Assembly: GCF_002288925.2 (NCBI RefSeq)
Contig: NW_022097996.1
Coordinates: 5,096,409 to 5,160,408, forward strand
Reading direction: 5' to 3'
Source of the DNA: Delphinapterus leucas
Lineage: Eukaryota; Chordata; Mammalia; Artiodactyla; Monodontidae
DNA: 64,000 nt
Positions 1 to 11,035 of this stretch are shown here, one piece after another (within the stretch, counting starts at the first letter, position 1; each line of letters opens with the position of its first letter). The position numbers and the translations under genes are program-made. The notes below the pieces were generated by a model, which had not been told where the DNA came from, did not search any database, and saw only the letters and a program-made list of their open reading frames with translations.

Positions 1-32
1 AAACAAACAAACAAACAAAAGAACAGTAAATA

Positions 33-348
33 GTGCTTCCCTGGTGGTGCAGTGGTTAAGAATCCGCCTGCCAATGCAGGGGACACGGGTTCAAGCCCTG
101 GTCTGGGAAGATCCCACATGCCGCAGAGCAACTAAGCCCGTGTGACACAACTACTGAGCCCACGTGCCACAGCTACTGAAGTCGACGCACCTAGAGCCCA
201 TGCTCTGCAAGAAGAGAAGCCACCACAATGAGAAGCCCACACACTGCAAAGAAGAGTAGCCCTTGCTCGCCACAACTAGAGAAAGCCTGCGCACAGCAAC
301 GAAGACCCAACGCAGCCAAAAATAAAATAAAATAAATTTATTTTAAAA
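33..348 (+). mobile_element. Old CHR-type tRNA-derived SINE (long form)
   Basis: The element opens with the CHR head (gcttccctggtgg) and a pol III A-box-like stretch, followed by a B-box-like ggttcaagccc. It then has a longer body than the four other CHR copies in the window and ends in an (AAAAT)n-like tail. Near-identical 11-bp flanks, aacagtaaata at 22-32 and aacggtaaata at 349-359, are target-site duplications with one mismatch. Its divergence from the other copies and its extended tail suggest the older CHR-1-like branch. It is a non-autonomous element that depends on L1 enzymes and has no coding capacity. The subfamily name is my inference. Confidence 0.85.
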
Positions 349-359
349 AACGGTAAATA

Positions 360-3110
360 ATATAAAAATTCCTAATTTTCAAATGACTAACATGCCACCC
401 ACTTCTTACTAGAAGAATTTTATTAGTTAAAACATACTTTAGGGGAATAATGGATTAAAAGGTATGTTAAGGATGTAAGTCACCTGCAGGATACAGTGTA
501 ATGAATACCTTGTTAACAGACCACAAACACGTTCCAATTATTTACACTCTTGACTTGGTAAAACATTTGTATCATAAATTATAGCTTTATATCAATCTCA
601 TGTGACGTGGGCTGCTGTGTTAAACTCAAATAATCCCAACATTCTCACAACTCCAACTTGCCTGTTACTAAACCTATTTCACTCGGATGTGCCTTTAAAA
701 AACTCAGTATGATTTTATGGTTGCCTTCTAGATTCAATAGCTGCTGGGATATAGAACAAGCAGGTAGTTTATTCCAGTGCTCTGACAGGTTTCAAGAGCC
801 GTCTCTTTAACTGATTGAATTAAAGTTTGGTTTGGTTTACTCTGACATCAAATGCTAATTAAAATGGACCTTGAGTAAACTTAGTCATTTCTCACATCAC
901 AACTTTAAAATCATGGGTGAGACCACTTCAGCTCATCTGGTTCACTCTTCATTCAAGGGACAATGAAAAGGTCAGAAGTATGCCTTTAAGAAGCAGAGTT
1001 TTGTGGCAAGACAGACTCTCTACCCCAAAGCACCGTTACTGTGGGCTAAGCTGTGGACACTGAAGAATGGGAAATGCTGAGCTTTTCAACACAGTGACTT
1101 TCCAGAAATCGAGTTAGTTTCATGAGGAAAAACTACCTTTTGTGAAGACATAAACACGTCTTGAGCACTTACACTGTATTCCACAAGAACTCAACGTTGA
1201 TTAAGTGTTGGCCTCGTATGGTTACAAACTGAAACTCTGGCAGAGGTTAACCCACTTGCCCCAGCCCCCAGCGGGCGTCCTCAGGGGGTCAGGGCCGCAT
1301 GGTCTCTCGGCTCTTTCAGTACCCACCCGAGATTAATCTTCTTAGAGGAGCGGATTTCATGGAGAAAGCTTGTAGATATTTATGAAGTAGTAGCAAACTA
1401 AATATTACAGAAATCCTAGATAACCTTAAAATGCTCAAACTCTCTACCTACACAAATAGAATCAAGACCCAAAAAAAGGCTGCCTGGAACCCAAGAATGG
1501 GAGACTGTGAAATTAAAAACTGAAGGAGCAAAAAAGGCTCCTGAATCACGCTGTCATGACGTGGCATTACTTGAACTTGTGTGGGAAGAGGTAATCAAAA
1601 GTTGATAAAACGGTCCCAAGAATGGCTACTTATTAAAGTTCTTATTTACTTCCTAGATTAACCACAAGAAAAGGCCGTTAGCCTTTAAGTTAAATCTATG
1701 GAAGTAAAATATCCTATTAAATATTTAACAGGGACATAGCCCACATATTGCTTAATTTAAATAATCTAATTATAGCAAGCCAATCCACTTAGCTCATCAT
1801 AACACTTGAAGCTATTTACCTGAATTTACTCATCCTGACTTTGGGTCCTTTTTAAATTTTTCTCAAGCAATTGATTTACCATAAAATGTTTCTTCTTAAT
1901 TAATTTTCCAATAATACTAACAATACAGGACCGTGAGTTCTTAAGAACTGATAAAATCCTAGTATGCTATAAAACGTGGCAGTAAGTAATTAAAAGAATA
2001 CAGATAGCCATGCCCCTGCACAAATCCCACTGTATTTGAGTCAAATAACTAGTGGAAAAAATGGTGGCACGGATGGTGGGGATGATTTTTTTTAATTTGT
2101 AGTTTACATAAATAAGTTAGAATTTCATAAGAGATGAAATGTTCCTTAAAGAACAAAAGATATACCTAGAGAATATAGCATGCTTATAGAAGACCATGGG
2201 ATATCACTGTTTGGCATTATTAACAGATAAATAAACCATCAAGCCTTTTTCAGAATGAGTCCAAATTTCTCATCAGGCTTCTGTAAGCCCAGGATTACAA
2301 ACTATGCATATGCTCTAACTATATACATTAGTTTTGTGTGAGAAATCTGTGCTTCTGGCTGGCACATCATATAATTTTTAATGTGTGGAATTAACAGAGA
2401 TACTTAAGGACATTATGCACTATTATGGAATTCTCAGAAGTCTCAAAATGTCTCAGACGTGAATTCAGCACTCTATACCCAGGCACGCTTTATGCATATC
2501 TTTAACAATGACAGCAATAAAACGGTGTTCTGAACAGAAAAACACCAGCTTGAAGAGGCAGCTTTAATTAAGTGCTTGAAGCAAGAAAGACTGCTCCAGA
2601 ATGAGCAGGTCATGCCCGAGGGAAACTCTGTTGTTAAAGGGGAAACCGGTTTAAGGGCAATGGAGTCCAAGCACAGATACAAATCTTTCAAAATCTCGTC
2701 TGTTGTATTCTGCTTGTAGTATGTAATGCTACCAAACTGAGGTCTTAAACTTACGTGGCACAGAGTTCAAAAGGAAAAGTAAAGGAGCACGAGCAAGGTT
2801 ATATTAAATAAAAGAAACATACAACATTATAATTAAGGTGAAGTAAGGAAAGCAAAAGTATTGCAGTTATAAAACTTGCTTATTAACTTGCTGGTACTGA
2901 CCCTACTCTGGGAGATAAGTCATATGGACGTTAATTTTCAAACAGATAATTTGTCTTGTTCTGACATATCCAGTTCATCAATTGGTTGTTCAGCTACTCC
3001 AGATTCTACACAGTTTAATCTTAACAGCACATTCCCTTGGAATAGCAGCAATACTTCCTGCCTGCAAAGTGGTGAGTCTCCAGAGCGTAGTTTATAGGAG
3101 GGAGTTTTGG
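360..3110. other. Unassigned AT-rich sequence
   Basis: I recognise no gene here and no open frame beyond chance length. A weak MIR-like stretch (gaaactctggcagaggtt) lies around 1225-1265 but is too diverged to call. Small open frames near 2473-2691 on the minus strand and 2876-3097 on the plus strand show no known domain. Confidence 0.5.
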
Positions 3111-3120
3111 AGGAGAGCGC

Positions 3121-3425
3121 CAGCAAAGATAAGCTCTTATCCTCCCACAGACATGGGAGATGGGGCGCTGTCTTCCTTGATGAGTACATTTCAGAGATGG
3201 TTTTCCAGTCTTCCTTGAGAAAGACTGCTGGGTCGTAAAGCTGACAAGAGGCTTCTTTAGTTTTTAAAGACATTTGCATACATTTCAAAACGGCAGAGAA
3301 AGGATTTACAATTTTTCTAAAATAAATGCTCTAAGAAAAGGAAGTAGAGGGAAGTCTCCTCCCTTATTTTCAACAGGGAGAATGACCCTCTTATTTTTCG
3401 TGTGTATTTGCCTTTACAACCTCCA
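3121..3425 (+). repeat. Diverged repeat of unknown family, copy A
   Basis: This segment aligns collinearly with 36455-36800 on the same strand, 33 kb away. Shared blocks include tcctcccacag, taaagctgacaagaggctt, acatttcaaa, aaatgctct, gtctcctccct, caacagggagaa (cagcagggagaa in copy B) and tatttgccttta, in the same order and at similar spacing. By eye the two are about two-thirds or more identical with small gaps. I cannot name the family; an old LTR or an unclassified mammalian repeat is most likely. An antisense open frame of 116 codons (2938-3288) crosses it, but the matching frame in the other copy is full of stops, so I do not treat it as a gene. Confidence 0.6.
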
Positions 3426-3429
3426 ACAC

Positions 3430-4082
3430 AGAGCTTCACACACACAATTCAAATTACACCTACTAAAGTAAGATTTTATCCCCTTTTATGTGCCTGGTCA
3501 ATGCATAAATTCCCACAGAGATTACAGATTTTAGACATGACATGAATACCCATGTAAGTTTAATGATTGAATTTATGCCTCTACTTTCATTTTCTTTCTT
3601 TCTTTTTTTTTTTTTAACTGATCTTGCTAAATGAGAACTGGCATAAATTTTCTTCTGAGGACTATGCTGGGAATGAGGGTTCTGGGAGAGATACGAATGA
3701 TGAAATTTTTTTGAAATGATTATAATGTCATTTTCAAACTGTGCATTTCAGGTTGATTCAATAACTTATTTCCCATCTCTCAGATGTATGAGTAATTTGA
3801 AAAATAATTCTATTAACATGAAGCTGGTTAGAACAGACAGTTCCTAAATGGCTACCCCAATGCTTTCGGTTGTGAATTCACAATAATGTACAGGTAATTA
3901 TTAGGACTTTCAATACCCATTTAGCGTGGCCACCCAGGTGCCATTACTTCAAGAAAACACTTGCAAAAATTCAAAAATTCTTTGCCTCAGGAGACATGCC
4001 CCTTGGAATTAGTATGATTCCATCAAAATGCCACCCCTGCCTAGAGTGGGGTTGTTTCAGCCAATGCCATCCACATTTAAAC
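3430..4082. other. Unassigned sequence with a T-rich tract
   Basis: No gene or recognisable repeat is seen apart from a (TTTC)n-to-T tract at about 3593-3617. The right end supplies the target site of the full-length L1. Confidence 0.5.
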
Positions 4083-4093
4083 TTCTCCTGGAT
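4083..4093. repeat. L1 target-site duplication, left copy
   Basis: The 11-bp sequence ttctcctggat recurs without mismatch at 9960-9970, directly after the L1 tail. The pair sets the borders of the insertion at 4094 and 9959. Confidence 0.95.
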
Positions 4094-5000
4094 GGAGGAG
4101 GAAGCAAGATGGCAGAGTAGAAGGACGTGCTCTCACTCCCTCTTGCGAGAACACCAGAATCACAACTAGCTGCTGGACAGTCATCGACAGGAAGACCCTG
4201 GAACTCACCAAAAAAGATACCCCACATCCAGAGACAAAGGAGAAGCCACAGTGAGACGGTAGGAGGGGCGCAATCACAGTAAAATCAAATCCCATAACTG
4301 CTGGGTGGGTGACTCACAGACTGGAGAACACTTATACCACAGAAGTCCACCCACTGGAGTGAAGCTTCTGAGTCCCACATCAGGCTTTGCAACCTGGGGG
4401 TCCGGCAACAGGAGGAGGAATTCCTAGAGAATCAGACTTTGAAGCCTAGTGGGATTTGATTGCAGGACTTTGACAGGACTGGGGGAAACAGAGACTCCAT
4501 TCTTGGAGGGCACACACAAAGTAGTGTCCGCGTCGGGACCCAGGGGAAGGAGCAGTGACCCCAGGGGAGACTGAACCAGACCTACCTGCTAGTGTTGGAG
4601 GGTCTCCTGCAGAGGTGGGGGCTGACTGTGGCTCACCCTGGGGACAAGGACACTGGCAGCAGAAATTCTGAGAAGTACTCCTTGGCATGAGCCCTCCCAG
4701 AGTCTGCCATTAGCCCCACCAAAGAGCCCAGGTAGGCTCCAGTGTTGCGTTGCCTCAGGCCAAACAACCAAGGGGAGGGAACCCAGCCCCACCCATCAGC
4801 AGTCAAGCAGATTAAAGTTTTACTGAGCTCTGCCCACCAGAGCAACGGTCTGCTCTACCCACCACCAGTCCCTCCCATCAGGAAACTTACACAAGCCTCT
4901 TAGATAGCCTCATCCACCAGAGCGCAGACAGCAGAAGCAAGAAGAACTACAATCCTGCAGCCTGTGGAACAAAAACCACATTCACAGAAAGATAGACAAG
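4094..5000 (+). promoter_or_regulatory. L1 5' UTR and internal promoter
   Basis: This is the non-coding leader between the left target duplication and the ORF1 start codon at 5001. It is richer in G+C than the flanks and contains scattered CpGs, for example around 4527-4535. In L1 elements this region acts as an internal RNA polymerase II promoter, so the element carries its own start signals. The stop-free antisense stretches here (80 codons or fewer) are shadows. Confidence 0.85.
4105..4113. promoter_or_regulatory. YY1-type motif at the L1 5' end
   Basis: The motif caagatggc starts 12 bases into the element. It matches the YY1 core in the orientation and near-terminal position known from human L1, where YY1 helps set the correct transcription start. 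Its presence supports 4094 as the true 5' end. Binding in this species is inferred, not shown. Confidence 0.6.
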
Positions 5001-5969
5001 ATGAAAAGGCCGAGGGCTATGTACCAGAGGAAGGAACAAGATAAAACCCCAGAAAAACAACTAAATGAAATGGAGATGGGCAACTTTCTAGAAAAAGAAT
5101 CAGAATAATGATAGTGAAGATGATCCAGGACCTCGGAAAAAGAACGGAGGCAAAGATCGAGAAGATTCAAGAAATGTTTAACAAAGACCTAGAAGAATTA
5201 AAGAACAAACAAACAGAGATGAACAATAACTGAAATGAAAACTACACTAGAAGGAATCAATAGGAGAATAACTGAGGCAGAAGAATGGATAAGTCACCTG
5301 GAAGACAGAATGGTGAAATTCACTGCTGCAGAACAGAATAAAGTAAAAAGAATGAAAATAAATGAAGACAGCCTAAGAGACCTCTGGGACATCATTAAAT
5401 GCAACAACATTCACATTATAGGGGTCTCAGAAGGAGAAGAGAGAGAGAAAGGACCCAAGAAAATACTTGAAGAGATTATAGTCGAAAACTTCCCTAACAT
5501 GGGAAAGGAAATAGCCACCCAAGTCCAGGAAGCACAGCGAGTCCCAGACAGGATAAACCCAAGGAGAGACACGCCGAGACACACAGTAATCAAATTGGCA
5601 AAAATTAAAGACAAAGAAGAATTATTGAAAGCAGCAAGGGAAAAGCAACAAATAACATACGAGGGAACTCCCATGAGGTTAACAGCTGAGTTCTCAGCAG
5701 AAACCCTACAAGCCAGAAGGGAGTGGCATGATATACTTAAAAGTGATGTAAGGGAAGAACCCACAACCAAGATTACTCTACCCAGCAAGGATCTCATTCA
5801 GATTCGATGGAGAAATCAAAACCTTTACAGACAAGCAAAAGCTAAGAGAATTCAGCACCACCAAACCAGCTCTACAACAAATGCTAAAGGAAATTCTCTA
5901 AGTGGGAAACACAAGAGAAGAAAAGGACCTACAAAAACAACCCCAAAACAATTAAGAAAATGGTCATAG
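5001..5969 (+). pseudogene. L1 ORF1 (RNA-binding chaperone), broken
   Basis: The start codon at 5001 follows the 5' UTR. The frame is lost by a one-base deletion just before 5101 and hits TAA at 5106-5108. A second indel near 5225 brings the original frame back, so an open stretch resumes at 5235. This stretch encodes the coiled-coil tail (ITEAEEWISHLEDRM) and the RRM-like core (RDLWDIIKCNNIHIIGV) and reaches the C-terminal domain (WHDILK). A one-base gain in the A-run at about 5739-5742 then shifts the rest, so the C-terminal domain is read in the wrong frame. The open frame passes the normal stop near 5900 and overlaps the ORF2 start by ten bases. In L1 this protein trimerises and coats the element's RNA; this copy cannot make it. 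Confidence 0.9.
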
Positions 5970-8900
5970 GAACATACATATCGATAATTACCTTAAACGT
6001 GAATGGATTAAATGCTCCAACCAAAAGACACAGGCTTGCTGAATGGATACAAAAACAAGAGACCCACTTCAGACCTAGGGACACATACAGACTGAAAGTG
6101 AGGGGAAGGAAAAAGATATTTCATGCAAATGGAAACCAAAAGAAAGCTGGAGTAGCAATACTCATATCAAATAAAATAGACTTTAAAATAAAGTATGTTA
6201 CAAGAGACAAGGAAGGACACTACATAATGATCAAGGGTTCAATCCAAGAAGAAGATATAACAATTATAAATATATATGCACCCAACATAGGAGCACGTCA
6301 ATACATAAGGCAACTGCTAGCAGCTACAAAAGAGGAAATCGACAGTACCACAATAATAGTGGGGGACTTTAACACCTCACTTACACCAATGGACAGATCA
6401 TCCAAACAGAAAATTAATAAGGAAACACAAGCTTTAAATGACACAATAGACCAGATAGATTTAATTGATATTTATAGAACATTCCATCCAAAAACAGCAG
6501 ATTACACTTTCTTTTCAAGTGCGCACAGAACATTCTCCAGGATAGATCACATCTTGGGTCAAAAATCAAGCCTAAGTCAATTTAAGAAAATTGAAATCAT
6601 ATCAAGCATCTTTTCTGACCACAACGCTATGAGATTAGAAATGAATCACAGGGGAGAAAACATAAAAAACACAAACACATGGAGGCTAAACAACACGTTA
6701 CTAAATAACCAAGAGATCACTGAAGAAATCAAAGAGGAAATCAAAAAATACCTAGAGACAAATGACAATGAAAACACAACGATCCAAAACCTATGGGATG
6801 CAGCAAAAGCAGTTCTAAGAGGGAAGTTTATAGCTATACAAGCCTACCTCAAGAAACAAGAAAAATCTCAAATCTAACCTTACACCTAAAGGAGCTAGAG
6901 AAAGAAGAACAAACAAAACCCAAAGTTAGCAGAAGCAAAGAAATCATAAGGATCAGAGCAGAGATAAATGAAATAGAAGCAAAGAAAACAATAGCAACAA
7001 TCAATAAAACTGAAATGGTTCTTTGAGAAGATAAACAAAACTGGTAAACCATTAGCCAGACTCATCAAGAAAAGAGGGAGAGGACTCAGATCAATAAAAT
7101 TAGAAATGAAAAAGACAAGTTACAACAGACACTGCAGAAATACAAAGCATCCTGAGACTGCTACAAGCAACTGTATGCCAATAAAATGGACAACCTGGAA
7201 GAAATGGACAAATTCTCAGAAAGGTATAACCTTCCAAGACTGAACCAGGAAGAAACAGAAAATATGAACAGACCAATCACAAGTAATGAAATTGAAACTG
7301 TGATTAAAAATCTTCCAACAAACAAAAGTCCAGGACCAGATGGCTTCACAGGTGAATTCTATCAAACATTTAGAGAAGAGCTAACACCCATCCTTCTCAA
7401 ACTCTTCCAAAAATATTCAGAGGAAGGAACACTCCCAAACTCATTCTAAGAGGCCACCATCACCCTGATACCAAAATCAGACAAAGATACTACAAAAAAA
7501 AAAGACAATTACAGACCAATATCACTGATGAGTATACATGCAAAAATCCCCTCACCAAAATACTAGCAAACAGAATCCAACAACACATTAAAAGGATCAT
7601 ACACCATGACCAAGTGGGATTTATCCCAGGAATGCAAGGATTCCTCAATATATGCAAATCAATCAATGTGATAAACCATATTAACAAGTTGAAGAATGAA
7701 AACCATACGATCATCTCAATAGATGGAGGAAAAGCTTTTGACAAAATTCAACACCCATTTATGATAAAAACTATCCAGAAAGTGGGCATAGAGGAAACCT
7801 ACCTTAATATAATAGAGACCATATATGACAAACCCACAGCAAACATCATTCTCAATGGTGAAAAACTGAAAGCATTTCCTCTAAGATCAGGCACAAGACA
7901 AGGATGTCCACTCTCACCACTATTATTCAACATAGTTTTGGAAGTCCTAGCTACGTCAATCAGAGAAGAAAGATAAGAGGAATACAAATTGGAAAAGAAG
8001 AAGTAAAACTGTCACTGTTTGCAGATGACATGGTACTATACATAGAGAATCCTAAAAATGCCATCAGAAAACTACTAGAGCTAATCAATGAATTTGGCAA
8101 AGTTGCAGGATACAAAATTAATGCACAGAAATCTCTTGCATTCCTATACAGTAATGATGAAAAATCTGAAAGAGAAATTAAGGAAACACTGCCATTTACC
8201 ACTGCAACAAAAAGAATACAATACCTAGGAATAAACTTACGTAAGGAGACAAAAGACCTGTATGCAGAAAACTAGAAGACACTGATGAAAGAAATTAAAG
8301 ATGATACTAACAGATGGAGTGACATACCATGTTCTTGGATTGGAATAATCAACATTGTGAAAATGACTCAACTACCCAAAGCAATCTACAGATTCAGTGC
8401 AATCCCTATCAAATTACCAATGGCATTTTTCACAGAACTAGAACAAAAAATCTTAAAATTTGTATGGAGACACAAAAGACCCCAAATAGCCAAAGCAGTC
8501 TTGAGGGAAAAAAACGGAGCTGGAGGAATCAGACTCCCTGACTTTAGACTATACTACAAAGCTACAGGAATCAAAACAGTATGGTACTGGCACAAAAACA
8601 GAAATATAGATCAATGGAACAGGATAGAAAGCCCAGAGATAAACCCATGCACCTATGGTCAACTAATCTATGACAAAGGAGGCAAGTATATACAATGGAG
8701 AAAAGACAGTCTCTTCAATAAGTGGTGCTGGAAAAACTGGACAGCTACATGTAAAAGAATGAAATTAGAACACTCCCTAACACCATACACAAAAATAAAC
8801 TCAAAATGGATTCAAGACCTAAATGTAAGACTGGACACTATAAAACTCTTAGAGGAAAACATAGGAAGAACACTCTTTGACATAAATCACAGCAAGATCT

Positions 8901-9737
8901 TTTTCGATCCACCTCCTAGAGTAATGGAAATAAAAACGAAAATAAACAAATGGGACCTAATGAAACTTCAAAGCTTTTGCACAGCACAGGAAACCATAAA
9001 CAAGACGAAAAGACAACCCTCAGAATGGGAAAAAATATTTGCAAATGAATCAACGGACAAAGGATTAATCTCCAAAATATATAAACAGCCCATGCAGCTC
9101 AATATTAAAGAAACAACCCAATCCAAAAATGGGCAGAAGACCTAAATAGAGATTTCTCCAAAGAAGACATACAGATGGCCAAGAAGTACATGGAAAGCTG
9201 CTCAACATCACTAATTATTAGAGAAACGCAAATCAAAACTGCAATGAGGTTTCACCTCACACCAGTTAGAATGGGCACCATCAGAAAATCTACAAACAAC
9301 AAATGCTGGAGAGGGTGTGGAGAAAAGGGAACCCTCTTGCACTGTTGGTGGGAATGTAAATTGATACAGCCATGATGGAGAACAGTATGGAGGTTCCTTA
9401 AAAAACTAAAAATAGAATTACCATATGATCCAGCAATCCACTACTAGGCATGTACCCAGAGAAAACCATAATTCAAAAAGACGCACACACCCCAATGTTC
9501 ATTGCAGCACTATTTACAATAGCCGGGTCATGGAAGCAACCTAAATGCCCATCGACAGACGAATGGATACAGAAGATGTGGTACATATATACAATGGAAT
9601 ATTACTCAGCCATAAAAAGGAACGAAATTGGGTCATTTGTTGAGACGTGGATGGATCTAGAGACTGTCATACAGGCTGAAGTAAGTCAGAAAGGGAAAAA
9701 CAAATATCGTATATTAATGCATGTATGTGGAACCTAG
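5960..9737 (+). pseudogene. L1 ORF2 (endonuclease/reverse transcriptase), broken
   Basis: ORF2 starts at ATG 5960. The AP-like endonuclease occupies 5960-6650 and keeps LNVNGLN, the QETH glutamate (6059-6061), GDFN (about 6362-6373) and SDH (6614-6622). About eight residues usually found just before QETH are missing. The frame then breaks repeatedly: stops at 6875-6877 and 7024-7026, a nonsense codon at 7447-7449, a shift near 7553 in a C-run, another shift before 7976, TAG at 8273-8275, a shift near 9105, and TGA at 9373-9375. The reverse transcriptase keeps the motif A aspartate ([10 protein letters not shown]) and FADD (8018-8029). The Cys/His tail C-x3-C-x7-H-x4-C is intact around 9303-9357. 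The C-terminus ends at 9737. It is non-functional. Confidence 0.92.
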
Positions 9738-9959
9738 AAAAATGGTACAGATGAACTGGTTTTCAGGGCAGAAGTTGAGACACAGATGTAGAGAACAAAT
9801 GTATGGACACCAATGGGGGAAAGCCGTGGGGGGGTGGGGATGGTGGTGTGATGATTTGGGCGATTGGGATTGACATGTATACACTGATGTGTATAAAATT
9901 GATGACTAATAAGAACCTGCTGTATAAAAAAATAAATAAAATAAAATTCAAAAAAAAAA
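9738..9959 (+). other. L1 3' UTR and A-rich tail
   Basis: This is non-coding sequence after ORF2. It includes a G-rich patch at about 9826-9850 with runs of seven and four G, typical of L1 3' UTRs. It ends in degenerate (AATA)n and poly-A before the right target duplication. The same 3' UTR lineage recurs in the truncated copy at 15043-15140. Confidence 0.85.
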
Positions 9960-9970
9960 TTCTCCTGGAT
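9960..9970. repeat. L1 target-site duplication, right copy
   Basis: This is identical to 4083-4093 and lies immediately after the A-rich tail. Confidence 0.95.
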
Positions 9971-10365
9971 ATAAAATTATTTTCCTCAGACAATGAAATT
10001 ATTCCCAGAGCAGGCCATGGACTCTTGCAGCTACCCTGCTGCTTGATTTTCCCTTTACTGTCTTCTCTAATGCAGAATTAGAGTCACCATCTGTACTAGA
10101 TGTTTTCAACACACTTTGAATTACAGGGACAAGCTGTGTGCCTGGCCTGTAAGAGCATGGATTCCGAGAATAGCAGCCTCACAGGGGACTAGGTAGGGCA
10201 GTGTTATCTGCAAGGCAAGGCACCGTGGGGTCTGCATTCAAGTTCATGTTCCCACAAATGTCTGGGCCAGGCAGTGGAGGGACTTGGTAACACAACACAA
10301 GTGTAGCAGGGGAGACAATTTCAGACCTGTGCTTCAAACTACTTTATCAGCAAGTCTTGGTGACT
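9971..10365. other. Unassigned sequence
   Basis: I recognise no gene or repeat family between the L1 target site and the start of the L2 fragment. Confidence 0.45.
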
Positions 10366-11035
10366 GTACACATCCAAACCATCCTCAATGTTCCTCCATG
10401 GTCCCCACCACTAACACCATGCCAATCACATCTCTACCCTGGGTGGCTGACAGACTCCTGGGCCAACTCTGCTTCCCCTTTTGCTCATCCATAATCAGTT
10501 CTCCACACAGCAGCCAGCATCATCCAATAAGGAATTTTTTCTATGCATCTCCCTGTTTAATGCAACACCTTAACTTCAAAATGCACTTAAAACACAAGCC
10601 CTCCTCCCGTCCCCTAAGCCACTGCATCATCCGGCCCCACCCTCCTCCTCGCTGTTACGAGCCTTCTGGGTCCTCACACAGGCCCAGCTTGTTCATCCTC
10701 TAGGGCCTTTGCACGAGCTGTCTCCTCTCCCGGAAACACTCTTCATACAGAACAAGGCAGGACTCTAATCTTTCAGATCTCAGCCTAACGATCACATCCT
10801 TACTAGATGCCTTCTCTACTCACCCAGCTAAAGGAGCCGTGACATCACTTTCGATCACCTAGTTTAACTTTCTGCCTGCCTATAAGAATTCTATTTTTTA
10901 ATTGTTTGTTAAATGATAAGACCGCTGACTAAAATGCAAGCTCCAGAAAGCAAGATCTTTGTCGGTTCCTCCAGCACCAGAAAAGTGTTCAGTGTACAGT
11001 GTATGCTCAATAAATGTTTGCTGAGTGAACATATA
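10366..11035 (+). mobile_element. LINE-2 3' end
   Basis: The segment follows the L2 3' region. It has a C/T-rich stretch with cttctgggtcctcacac, then agggcctttgcac, then ctcagcctaacgatcacatcc. It ends with the hallmark agctccagaaagcaagatc...caataaatgtttgctgag. It is heavily diverged and 5'-truncated, with no coding capacity, as expected for an element that died early in mammalian history. The left border is approximate. Confidence 0.75.

Larger units (their letters stand above)
4094..9959 (+). mobile_element. Full-length LINE-1 retrotransposon, inactivated
   Basis: This is a complete non-LTR retrotransposon of about 5.87 kb, bounded by perfect 11-bp target duplications. In order it carries a 907-bp 5' UTR, ORF1 (RNA-binding chaperone), ORF2 (endonuclease plus reverse transcriptase plus cysteine-rich tail), a 3' UTR of about 220 bp and an A-rich tail. 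The intact 5' end is notable because most L1 copies in the window are 5'-truncated. ORF1 and ORF2 both carry several frameshifts and nonsense codons, so the copy cannot mobilise itself. The clean duplications and good similarity to the younger 23.3-kb copy suggest insertion within cetartiodactyl history. Confidence 0.95.

Noticed and set aside
2938..3288. 116-codon minus-strand open frame as a gene
   Set aside because: It overlaps the unnamed repeat, and the equivalent frame in the 36.5-kb copy is broken by several stops, so no coding constraint is visible.
5411..5797. 128-codon minus-strand open frame
   Set aside because: It is the shadow of L1 ORF1 read on the opposite strand.
9803..10081. 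92-codon plus-strand frame at the L1 3' end
   Set aside because: It runs from the L1 3' UTR across the poly-A tail and target duplication into flanking DNA.
10284..10703. 139-codon plus-strand open frame
   Set aside because: It lies largely in the L2 3' region, which is not coding in that frame. The composition is low in charged residues with no known domain.
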